DNA of 38,060 nucleotides, taken from the NCBI GenBank assembly GCA_016200495.1, contig JACQES010000005.1, positions 1 to 38,060 of the forward strand. The letters are read 5' to 3'. This DNA comes from Gemmatimonadota bacterium (GTDB taxonomy: Bacteria; Gemmatimonadota; Gemmatimonadetes; Gemmatimonadales; Gemmatimonadaceae). Below the pieces are notes generated by a model. It did no database searches. It was not told the DNA's origin and saw only the letters and a program-made list of their open reading frames with translations. Position numbers and translations under genes: made by a program. Shown in pieces: positions 8,811-17,857 of this stretch. Each line of letters opens with the position of its first letter. The first letter of the stretch is position 1.

Positions 8811-11800
8811 CTAGAACGTGTACATCCGCATCCCCCGCGGCGACTTGGAACTCCGATAGAGGAAATCCGCCGGCCAGGGCAGCATGGTGAGCTGGATCGA
8901 CGTCAGCACCTGCGGCAGGAACTCGCGCACGTCCTGCCACGCGTACTCCCACAGGTCGTCGGTGATCGCTTCCTGACGCTTGAAGATGTCGGTGGCGTCG
9001 AACTCGTCGGGCAGCGCGGCCATCTCGTCGGTGAGCGCGCGCCAGACGCTGTCCACGTGCGCGCGGAAGGCGAGCCGCCGCTCGGTGAGCTTCGCCACCT
9101 GCGTGTTGGTGAGGAGCAACGAGTCGCTCTCGGCGAGAATGGTGCCGTACGGATTGGAGATGTTGCGGCGGTAGCGCGCGAGGAGCGACTGGTACTGCTC
9201 GGCGGTCGCCATGCAGGCGCGCATCAGCAGGTCGGCGGGCTGAGGCGTCGGCCCCGGCCCGGACACGCCGACGGCGTAGGTGTGGACGACGATGAAGTCC
9301 GCGTCGGCGCGCCACGGGATCGAAGCCGCGCACGGTGAGCAGCACCGGGTCGGGCGGGATCGCGAGCCCCCACCCCTGCAGGTTGGCGCTGCCATTGGCC
9401 AGCTGGTCGATGCCGGACAGCACGTTGCCCGCCGTGAGCGTGAACTGCGCGCGCCGCCCGAGCCCCGGGAGCGACCCGTTGTACGAGAGCGTCGCGTTGA
9501 GCCCGCCCGTCCACGGACCCTCGCAGCTGTTGCGCACGGCCACCTGGCCCAGCTGCGCGCGCAGGCACGCTTGCGCGAACGTCGGCGCGCGCGCGAGCAG
9601 CGCCTGCATGCCGTTGGCCCCCGCCGTGTCGAGCGCGCTCCCGGGGCTGAACACGAACGCCCGCTCGCCGCCACGCCCGGTGCCGGTGATGTCGCCGCTC
9701 ACCACCGGGGTGAACGGGCGCCCCGACTGCGCCCAAGCGCGCACGGAGAAGCCGACGGGGCCGACGTTGGTGCCGGCCATCAGCTGCGCCACGTGGCGCA
9801 CGTCGTTGGTGCCGCGCGCCCACTCGACCACGTTCGGGTCGCCGGCCCCCGCGCCGTCGCAGCCGCGGAACTCGCGCGCCCCCACCGGCGACACCGCGCC
9901 CGACGCCGGCGTGATCCCCGCGAGCGGCACCCACACCGAGCGCCCGTTCTCGTCCGGCAGCGTGAACTGCTGCTGCGGGCGGAAGTTCAGGTCCACGCCG
10001 CTCGGCTGGTTCAGGTTGAGGCTGTACGTGCCTCGCAGGGTGAGCAGGAACCCCGGCACCGGCGTCTGCCATTCGAGGTGCGCGCGCCAGCTGCGCTCCG
10101 GCTGGTAGTCCGGGGCGAACAGCTGCACGGCGGGGGCAGCGTCCACGAGGAGCCCGCCTCCGGAGACGCAGCTCGCAGGAATCGCGGCCGGGTTGGCGCC
10201 CCACGTGAACCAGTCACGCGCGGGGACGTCGTTGCCGTAGCACGCCACGCGCTGCGCGCCGGTCGCGAGCCCGGTGGACTGGCGCATGGGCACCAGCAGC
10301 GAGGTGGGCATCGTGTTGCGGAACTCGCCGATGCCGCCGCGCACCGCCCCGCGCATGCCGCTCAGGAACCGCGCCACGCTCGTGAAGGTGACGCCGTAGC
10401 CCTCGCCGCCACCGTAGCGCCACTCGAAGCCGAGCCGCGGGCTCACGTGCACGCGGTTGGGCGCGTCGGTGGTGCGCAGGCCGAACGCGGACGTGACTGC
10501 GGGATTGTCGGCGGGGCGCACGAGCCACGAGTTGACTTCCGCGCGCGCCCCCAGCTGCACGCGGAAGTTGCGCGCGATGCGCCACTGGTCGCCGAGCGCG
10601 AGCGCCCCCTGCACCTGGCCGCTCCGGGCCTCGGGGGCGTAGAGCGTGCGCGCAAAGCTGGCCGGGCGGTCCGCTGCGAGGTCCGCGAGGGAATTGAACG
10701 TGAAGCTGCCGAACCCGTTGTCGAGCGAGGCGCTGCGGAGCGCGTCCACGCGGAACATCCCCGTGAGCGCGAGCCGGTGGGCGCCAGTCGCGCCGGTGAT
10801 CCGCTGCAGCTCGTTGACCATCTCCCACGTGAGCGCGTCGGTGAGCCCGTTGGCGAACGGGCTGCCGCCGAACCCCACGGCGCTCGTCGTCGTGGTGCCG
10901 TCCGCGAGCGACGACCCGATGACCACGTTCCCGCTCGGCAGGGCGAAATCGGGAGCGGTGGCGCGGTGCGACCAGCTGAGCCCCGAACGCACTTCGTTCA
11001 TCCAATCGGTGCGGAAGGTCCAGCGCGCGCTCCCCTGCAGCACGACGTTGGCGCGCGTCTGCCGCGCGGTGACGGTGCCCGTGTTGCCCGACGAGAGGCC
11101 GAGTCCCTGGTCCTGGCCGAGCGCGGCGATCAGGAAGATGCCCTGCGTGGTGTTGCGGTACGGGTTGCCGTGGTCGAGCCGCAGGAGCGCGGTTGCGTCG
11201 GTGGTGGCAACGCCGGCGAGCGTGCCTGCGGTCGGAATGCCGGCGTTGCGCAGTGACGTGAACAACCGCGCGACCGAGTCGCCGGCGAGACCGGCGTTGC
11301 CGAGCAGCGACGCGTCGGCATGGATCAGGTCGGTGACGTCGGCCACCCGGCGATTCACCTGCACCGCGCTGTTGTAGTACCACCGCTCGAACGCGAGCTC
11401 GCCCGACGCCGCGAGGCATCCCTGCACGTTGGTGCGCGCGAGTCCCGTGGCGCGACTCACCGGATCGTTCAGCTGGAGCGGCGGCGCGTCCACCGCCACG
11501 CGCAGCGAACGGAAGGCGAAGAGGTTGCCGGGTTCGATGTTCGCGTCGATCTGCGCGCCGCTGAACCCGCCGCGCCCGGGATCCAGGCTCGACGTCGTGA
11601 CGCGCGGCCAGATCTCCACGCAGCGCGGCAGACCGCCGCCACCGAACGCGAGGCCGTTCACGCGCTGCTGGTTCTGCGAGGGGTCGAGGCCGAGCGCCGA
11701 GGGTCCCCCGGCCCCCGCGATGATGCCCGGGACCATGCTCGCGGCCGCGTCGAGGTTGCCCTGCTGCTCTGGGGTGAGCGCGGCCGTCACCCCCGTGGCG

Positions 11801-12134
11801 ATCTCGTCCGCGTCGCCGCTCGCGCCGCGGCCATAGTTGTCGGTGGGCTGCGGCCGCGGTCGTTGCGCGTGATGCGCACGAGGTAATCGCCGGTCGCCTC
11901 GGCGAACTGGAGGCTCCAGCGCCCGTCCGCGTCGGTGAGCGTCGAGTCGGTGGCGCGGTCGGGGGCCATCTGCACGAGCACCTTGGCGCCGGCGACGGGC
12001 GTGGTGGAATCGGCGCGCGCCACGCCGCTCACCGTCTCCGTGCGTCCCTGCGCGCTCCCCGTGCGCGCCGAGGCCACCGTGAGGAGGGCCACGGCGGCCA
12101 GGCGCAGCGAGTGGGCGACGCACGTCGTCAGCAT
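8811..12134 (-). CDS. TonB-dependent receptor-like/carboxypeptidase-regulatory outer-membrane protein, frame-disrupted
   Basis: N-terminus (ATG 12134) MLTTCVAHSLRLAAVALLTVASARTGSAQGRTETVSGVARADSTTPVAGAKVLVQMAPDRATDSTLTDADGRWSLQFAEATGDYLVRIT = signal plus regulatory-like domain. Long middle in a second frame (about 9315-11855) rich in beta-barrel sequence. C-terminus DADFIVVHTYAVGVSGP...SPRGMRMYTF in a third segment (ORF 8811..9674 frame). Confidence 0.75.
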
Positions 12135-12176
12135 GACGCCCGATGAATTCGCCCGCGCAGGATGTCGCGCAAGGCC

Positions 12177-13082
12177 CTAGTGCACCCGCACCGCGTGCAT
12201 CGCCAGCGGCGCGCCGAACAGCGCCGGATGCATCGCCGCCGCCATCGTCTCCACCCCGTGCACGAGCCGCGGCCCCGGCCGGCTCGTGAGCGCGTTGGCG
12301 TCGAGCGCCCAGACGGGGAGCGCGCGCGCCCACGCCCAGTCGTCGCGCGCGAGCAGCGCGCGCGCCGCGTCGATCGAGGCGGCGAGGTCGTAACCGCACG
12401 GGCCCACGAAGAGCACGTCGGGCGCGCCCGCGCGCACCTGCTCGATCGTCACCACCGCCGAATGGTCGCCCGGCTTGGCGAGCACGTCCACGCCGCCGGC
12501 CCTGGCCACCATCTCCGGCACCCAGTGCCCGCCCGCGAAGAGCGGCTCCGTCCACTCGATCATGGCCACGCGTGGCCGCGGTGCCTTGGCGGCCTTGAGC
12601 GTCTCGTGCACGTGCCGCAGGCGCGCGCGCAGTCCGTCAATGAGCTCCTCGGCCTCGTCGCTCGCATCGATGGCGGCCGCCACGCGCGTGATGTCGGTGA
12701 ACACGCCCTCCATCGTCTTCCCGTCGAGCGTCACGACCACGGGACTCGGCGTCATGTCGGCCGCGAGCGCGCGCACGTCCCCCTCGCTCACCGCACAGAC
12801 GTCGCACAGCGCCTGGGTCACGATCACGTCCGGCGCGATCGCGCGGATGCGCGCCTCGTCAATCGTGTAGAGCGGCGCCCCCGTGGCCGCGATGGCGCGC
12901 ACTTGCGCGTCGATCGCGCCCGCCGCGGCGGTCGAGTCCACCGCCGTCGCCGTCACGCGCGGCAGGGCGCGGATCTCCTCCGGCCAGTCGCACGAGTGCG
13001 ACACCGCGCACAGTTGGTGCGTGGCGCCGAGCGACGCCACGATCTCCGTCGCCGACGGCAACAACGAAATGATCTTCATCAA
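12177..13082 (-). CDS. cobalamin/heme-type periplasmic binding-like protein (BtuF/TroA-like)
   Basis: MMKIISLLPSATEIVASLGATHQLCAVSHSCDWPEEIRALPRVTATAVDST...APDVIVTQALCDVCAVS...MIEWTEPLFAGGHWVPEMVARAGG. Confidence 0.85.
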   Translation of the reverse strand: MMKIISLLPSATEIVASLGATHQLCAVSHSCDWPEEIRALPRVTATAVDSTAAAGAIDAQVRAIAATGAPLYTIDEARIRAIAPDVIVTQALCDVCAVSEGDVRALAADMTPSPVVVTLDGKTMEGVFTDITRVAAAIDASDEAEELIDGLRARLRHVHETLKAAKAPRPRVAMIEWTEPLFAGGHWVPEMVARAGGVDVLAKPGDHSAVVTIEQVRAGAPDVLFVGPCGYDLAASIDAARALLARDDWAWARALPVWALDANALTSRPGPRLVHGVETMAAAMHPALFGAPLAMHAVRVH

Positions 13083-13199
13083 TGTCGTCCTGAGTCAAGC
13101 GAAGGCGCAGCCCAGCCTCGCAGTCCTCCGCGCCCCCGTGCCTCTGTGGTGTCCGCAGTCCCTCGGTGTGCCCGGTGTGCGCGGTGGTGAATGCCCGTC

Positions 13200-13589
13200 C
13201 TACCCTCGCGAAGGCACCGGAAACAGCGCATACGAAGCCAACAACCCCACCACCCCCGCCACGTAGATCGTCCAGTCGCCCACGAGCAGGAAGAACACGC
13301 CGCCGAACAGCGCCGGCATCTCGCCGATCGCCCACGCCACGAGCGGCAGCTTCGTGTCGCGCCCACGCGCGATCCGCTCGGCGAGCGCCAACCGCATCGT
13401 GACGAGCGCCGCGAGCGCGAGCCCCCAGATCACCATGCCGGTGACCCGGAGCGTCTGCGCCTGCTCGTGCGTGATGCTCGGCACCGTGCCCCCCTGCCGC
13501 ACCGCGTACGCCACGCCGCCGAACACCAGCACCCCGCTCAGGAGCGCGATGCGCACCAGCGTGAGCACCTGCCCCGGACTCGGCGCCAT
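13200..13589 (-). CDS. small multi-pass membrane protein
   Basis: MAPSPGQVLTLVRIALLSGVLVFGGVAYAVRQGG... four hydrophobic segments; ATG directly abuts the stop of the upstream amidohydrolase gene. Confidence 0.7.
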   Translation of the reverse strand: MAPSPGQVLTLVRIALLSGVLVFGGVAYAVRQGGTVPSITHEQAQTLRVTGMVIWGLALAALVTMRLALAERIARGRDTKLPLVAWAIGEMPALFGGVFFLLVGDWTIYVAGVVGLLASYALFPVPSRG

Positions 13590-15260
13590 CTACTTCTTCT
13601 CGTAGACCGGCTTCCCGCCCAGGTACGTCGCCACGACCTTCGTGTCGAGCAGCTGCGCGTCGGGGGTGGTCATGAGGTCGTGGTCGAGGATCACGAAGTC
13701 GGCGCGCTTGCCCACCGTGATCGAGCCCAGGTCCTTCTCCTGGAACCCGGCGATCGCGGGCCAGAGCGTGATGGACTTGATCGCCTCCTCGCGCGTCATC
13801 TTCTCCTGGCCCCGCCAGCCGCCCGCGGGCCAGCTCTTCGCATCCTGCCGCGTGACGGCCGAGTGGAAGGTGATGAACGGGCTCACCTGCTCCACGGGGA
13901 AGTCGGTGCCGTTGGGGATGATCACCCCCGTCTTGAGCAGCGAGCGCCACGCGTACGCGCCCGCGAGCCGCCGCTCGCCCAGCCGGTCCTTCACCCAGTA
14001 CATGTCGCTCGTCTGGTGGCTCGACTGCATGCTCGGCAACACCTTGAGCATCGCGAAGCGCGGGATGTCGGCCAGGTCGAGGATCTGCGCGTGCTCGATG
14101 CGGAACCGGTGGTCCTGGGTCGGCACCTCGCCGAGCGCCTTCTCGTACGCGTCGAGCGCCGTGCGGTTGCCGCGGTCGCCGATCTCGTGCGTGTTGACCT
14201 GGAAGCCGGCCTTGAGCGCCTTGACCGCGACGTCGTGGATCTGCTGCTCGCTCTGGATGAGCAGGCCGCGGTTCTTCGCGTCGTCGGCGTAGGGCTCGAG
14301 CAGCGCCGCGCCGCGCGAACCCATCGCGCCGTCGCCCAGCACCTTGATCGACCGCACCCAGATCCGCCCGTCGTACAGGTCGCTCCGCGGGCCGACCTTG
14401 AGCAGCGAGTCGAGTCCCGCGCCGTTCATGATCATGATGTAGTTGCGGAGGTTGTAGCTCCCCGCCTTGGCCATCTCCTCGTAGAGCGCGATCTCGGCCG
14501 GGCTGACCCCCGCGTCGTGCACGCCCGTCAGTCCCTGCGAGTTCGCGTACGCGATCGCGGCCGTGACCGCCGTGCGCTGCTCCTCCCTCGTCGGACCGGG
14601 CACCACGCGACGCACGAGCCCCATCGCGTTGTCCACGAACACGCCGGTCGGTTCGCCCTTCGCGTCGCGCTCGATGCGCCCGCCCGGCACGTCCTTGGTC
14701 GCGGCCGTGATCCCCGCCGCGGCGAGCGCCTTCGAGTTCACGTAGATCGCGTGCCCGTCGATGCGGCCGAGGATGACGGGGCGGTCCTTCACCACCGCGT
14801 CGAGCGCGGCCTTGGTGGGGAATTGCTTGCCGGGCCACGCATTCTGGTCCCAGCCGTGTCCGCCCAGCCAGCCCGTGCCCGGCTCGGCCTTGGCACGCGC
14901 CGCCACGCGCTGCAGCAGCTCGTCGAGCGTCTTGGTGCCGGTCAGGTCCACCATCCGGAGCGCCTGCGCGAGGCTCGAGAGATGGGCGTGCGCGTCGATG
15001 ATGCCGGGAATCACCGCCTGCCCCTTGGCGTCCACCACGCGCGTGCTCGCGCCCTTGAGCTTGAGCGCCGCGGCGCTCGTGCCGACGAAGGTGATCCGTC
15101 CCTTGGCCACCGCGAACGCCTCCGCCGTGGGGACCTTCTCGTCCACGGTCGTGACCTTGGCGTTGGTGACGATCAGGTCGGGCGCCTGCGCGCGGGCGGG
15201 TGCGGCCAGGCAGCACGCGACGAGCGCGGCCGCGGCGGGGCGGCGGAAACGGACGGACAT
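13590..15260 (-). CDS. exported amidohydrolase (YtcJ-like)
   Basis: Signal peptide then DLIVTNAKVTTVDEKVPTAEAFAVAKGRITFVG, VIPGIIDAHAHLSSLA, IRSIKVLGDGAMGSRGAALLEPY, HEIGDRGNRTALDAYE, RIEHAQIL, GTDFPVE, GSITVGKRADFVILDHD. Confidence 0.93.
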   Translation of the reverse strand: MSVRFRRPAAAALVACCLAAPARAQAPDLIVTNAKVTTVDEKVPTAEAFAVAKGRITFVGTSAAALKLKGASTRVVDAKGQAVIPGIIDAHAHLSSLAQALRMVDLTGTKTLDELLQRVAARAKAEPGTGWLGGHGWDQNAWPGKQFPTKAALDAVVKDRPVILGRIDGHAIYVNSKALAAAGITAATKDVPGGRIERDAKGEPTGVFVDNAMGLVRRVVPGPTREEQRTAVTAAIAYANSQGLTGVHDAGVSPAEIALYEEMAKAGSYNLRNYIMIMNGAGLDSLLKVGPRSDLYDGRIWVRSIKVLGDGAMGSRGAALLEPYADDAKNRGLLIQSEQQIHDVAVKALKAGFQVNTHEIGDRGNRTALDAYEKALGEVPTQDHRFRIEHAQILDLADIPRFAMLKVLPSMQSSHQTSDMYWVKDRLGERRLAGAYAWRSLLKTGVIIPNGTDFPVEQVSPFITFHSAVTRQDAKSWPAGGWRGQEKMTREEAIKSITLWPAIAGFQEKDLGSITVGKRADFVILDHDLMTTPDAQLLDTKVVATYLGGKPVYEKK

Positions 15261-15306
15261 GTCGGTTGTGGGCGAAGGGTGGGCGCGGACCGGACGCGCC
15301 CGAAAA

Positions 15307-16200
15307 CTAGCGCGTCACCCGGGTCCAGACCGCGACGACGCCGCAGCGCGAGTCATCCTGGTTGCTGCGCCCCGAGAACTCCGCCGGCACGGTCGAGAGG
15401 CCCTTGTAGATCTCGATCCCCTCGATGTCGCTCGGCTGCACCAGCTCGTCGATCGACATGCCGTTAAGCGGCACGTTGACGCCGTCGATGAAGAACCGGA
15501 TCGGGCACGCCTGGGCGGTGGTCACCCCGCGAACGACCCACTGCGTCTGGCCCCGCCGGTCGCGCGACTGGTAGAAGCCGGGCGTCGTGCGGAACACGTC
15601 GGAGGTGTACACCGCCTTGAGCTGCAGGATGTCCTCGCGCGTGTAGAACGTGCCGCCCGGGTACGTGGCCTTCCGCTGGTAGAACGCCCCGTGGAAGACC
15701 GACCGCATCGGCCGCGGCGTCGTGAAGATCACCTGTTCCGGGAGCTGGAACGGCGCCTTCGACATGGGCTGCATCGTCAGGTCCATGGCGCGCGACTCGC
15801 CGCTCTTGACGTGCACCGTGATCGTCTGGGGCAAATACCCGACACGGCGCGCCGACAGCAGCACGGGGCCCGGCTCGATCCCGCCGATCCGCCAGGTGCC
15901 GCCCGTGCTGCTGCGGGTGCGGAGCGAGGTCCCGAGGATCGCGATCTCGGCGTCGATGATCGGGGCGCCGAGCGAATCCTCGATCACCCCCGCGATCATC
16001 GCGACCTGCGGGGCGATCGGCTCCGGCTCGGCCGCGACGGCCGGCGCCACGAGCGGGGCGGCGATCGGGACCGCCGGCTTGGCCGGCGTCTTGACCGGCT
16101 TCTTGGCCCCCTGCGCGGTGATGGTGGCACTGGCCGTTCCCATCGCCAGCGCGACCAGCGCGCAGCGATGCAGCATGGGGGACGGACGCAACCACAACAT
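15307..16200 (-). CDS. carboxypeptidase-regulatory-like + TonB plug domain protein without a beta-barrel
   Basis: IAGVIEDSLGAPIIDAEIAILGTSLRTRSSTGGTWRIGGIEPGPVLLSARRVGY... then plug-like FYTREDI...VVRGVTTAQACPIRFFIDGVNVPLNGMSIDELVQPSDIEGIEIYKGLSTVPAEFSG; stop soon after. Confidence 0.8.
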   Translation of the reverse strand: MLWLRPSPMLHRCALVALAMGTASATITAQGAKKPVKTPAKPAVPIAAPLVAPAVAAEPEPIAPQVAMIAGVIEDSLGAPIIDAEIAILGTSLRTRSSTGGTWRIGGIEPGPVLLSARRVGYLPQTITVHVKSGESRAMDLTMQPMSKAPFQLPEQVIFTTPRPMRSVFHGAFYQRKATYPGGTFYTREDILQLKAVYTSDVFRTTPGFYQSRDRRGQTQWVVRGVTTAQACPIRFFIDGVNVPLNGMSIDELVQPSDIEGIEIYKGLSTVPAEFSGRSNQDDSRCGVVAVWTRVTR

Positions 16201-16280
16201 CGGCCTGTGGGGGGTGGGGGTCGGACGATGACGTGCTACGAGGAGCTAGATGTCACGGGGGGGCACCCCCGTCAAGCGTG

Positions 16281-16853
16281 TCACCCCGGGAGGGCAGGCT
16301 CCGACAAGGCGATATCCGATGCCAAACCGGGGCGAAACCCCCGCGCCGACGCGTAGAAGGCGCGGAATGGGGCGAGATCCACCTCCATGTCACCCGTCAA
16401 ATAAACCGGAGTTCCAATCCGGACGGTCCGGGTGGGGAAGTCGAGCGACCCCGGCACCACCGGCACCCCCGCCCCCCGGGCAATGTGGTAGAAGCCGCTC
16501 TTCCAGGCCCGGGTCTTGCGCCGGGTCCCCTCGGGGGAGATCACGAGGATCATCCGGTCGGCGGCGTTGAACCGCTCCACCACCTGGTCCACCACGTTGA
16601 GCCGGGCCCCCCGCTCGACCGGCACCCCACCCAGCCGCCGCCAGAGCACCCCGAGGGGCCAGAAAAAGATCGTGTGCTTGCCGAGCCAGGTGGGGCTGAA
16701 TCGGAGCGCCGCCTGGGCCCAGAGAAAGAGGATGAAGTCCCAGTTCGACGTATGCGGCGCGCCGATCAGCACGTACTTGGGGAGGTCCGGCAGCTGCCCC
16801 TCGACCTTCCACCCGGCGAGGCGCCCCAGCCAGCGGACGAGCGCGCCGATCAC
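16281..16853 (-). CDS. 1-acyl-sn-glycerol-3-phosphate acyltransferase-like
   Basis: YVLIGAPHTSNWDFILFLWA (HxxxxD-type), FNAADRMILVISPEGTRRKTRAWKSGFYHIARGAGVPVVPGSLDF. GTG at 16853 overlaps the upstream stop; track start is 16910. Confidence 0.85.
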   Translation of the reverse strand: MIGALVRWLGRLAGWKVEGQLPDLPKYVLIGAPHTSNWDFILFLWAQAALRFSPTWLGKHTIFFWPLGVLWRRLGGVPVERGARLNVVDQVVERFNAADRMILVISPEGTRRKTRAWKSGFYHIARGAGVPVVPGSLDFPTRTVRIGTPVYLTGDMEVDLAPFRAFYASARGFRPGLASDIALSEPALPG

Positions 16854-17770
16854 TCGCGCGGGGGGCGACCCGGGGTCGGCTGGCCGCTGGTCACCCAGGC
16901 CGTCCACCACAGGTCGCGGAGCATCGTCGCCCCGGCCGCGAGCCGCGCCGCGACGAACGCCTTGTGCGTCGCGGCCGTCGTGTTCGTGTCGAACTTCTCG
17001 ACCTTGTCGAGGTCGTACAGCGGCCGCAGCTGCGCGGCGCTGGTGCGCAGGTAGGCCATCGTCGCCTCGCGGATGTTCGGGGCGACCGCCGCGGGCGCGG
17101 TGACGAGCGGCGCCACGTCGGCCACGGCGAGATGCGACTGCACGTACACCGCCTCGAAGCGGCCGTGCATGCGCGTGTCGGTGGCGTAGCCGTCGGGGTT
17201 GGGCCCCACCCAGCCGTTGTGGTGGATGGTCGTGTGGTGCGGATTCGCGCCGTCGGCCACGTAGTGCCCGAGGATGCCCGCATCATTGATGATCCGCGCC
17301 TCGAGGCGGCGCTTCACTCCCTCGTCGACGGCGGCGCGCCAGAGGCGGAAGTCCACGCGCAGCGTCTGCGCGAGCTCGGTGATGCGGAACGGGAGGAACC
17401 CGACCTTGTGGTCGAACCCGGCGGCCTTGATCGCCGCGAGGTACTCGTAGCGGTCCTTGGCCTTGAAGGCGTCGTCGGGCACCCCCTCGAAGTCCACGAA
17501 GTGGTCGAACCCCGAGCCCGAGCCAAGCGCCGGGTCGATGTTCTGTTCGCCGAAGTCGCGCCACCGGTCGGGCTCGGGGTTGAGCCATGCCAGGTCGGCG
17601 CCCGCATTGCGGAAGAAGGCGGGCATGTCAGCGGGAAGCGCCCGGGCGGCCAATTCGCCGACGATGCGGTGGCCGGCGTCGCCCCAGCGCACGGCGGACG
17701 GCGTGGCGGCGACGAGGGCTAGCGCGAGCGGCAGCGCGGGGAGGCGCGCGAAGGAGCGACGGGTCGGCAT
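16850..17770 (-). CDS. S1/P1 nuclease / phospholipase C-like exported protein
   Basis: Signal peptide, WGDAGHRIVGELAARALP, HYVADGANPHHTTIHHNGW; His/Asp zinc-ligand pattern. Confidence 0.7.
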   Translation of the reverse strand: MPTRRSFARLPALPLALALVAATPSAVRWGDAGHRIVGELAARALPADMPAFFRNAGADLAWLNPEPDRWRDFGEQNIDPALGSGSGFDHFVDFEGVPDDAFKAKDRYEYLAAIKAAGFDHKVGFLPFRITELAQTLRVDFRLWRAAVDEGVKRRLEARIINDAGILGHYVADGANPHHTTIHHNGWVGPNPDGYATDTRMHGRFEAVYVQSHLAVADVAPLVTAPAAVAPNIREATMAYLRTSAAQLRPLYDLDKVEKFDTNTTAATHKAFVAARLAAGATMLRDLWWTAWVTSGQPTPGRPPRE

Positions 17771-17857
17771 GGACAGGCGGGGAAGGGCGACGCGCACGCG
17801 GCGCGCGCGAGCAATCTGGGGCCTGCCCGTCTCGGGCGACACGGGGACGCGCCCGGC

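Noticed and set aside
12135-12555. Upstream extension of ORF 8785..12555 beyond the receptor start
   Set aside because: Overlaps the well-supported BtuF-like gene on the same strand in another frame; not a plausible protein.
16255-16272. acggggg-ggca-cccccgt hairpin
   Set aside because: Only 7-bp G/C stem in a G-rich stretch upstream of the plug gene; no T tract and could be chance.
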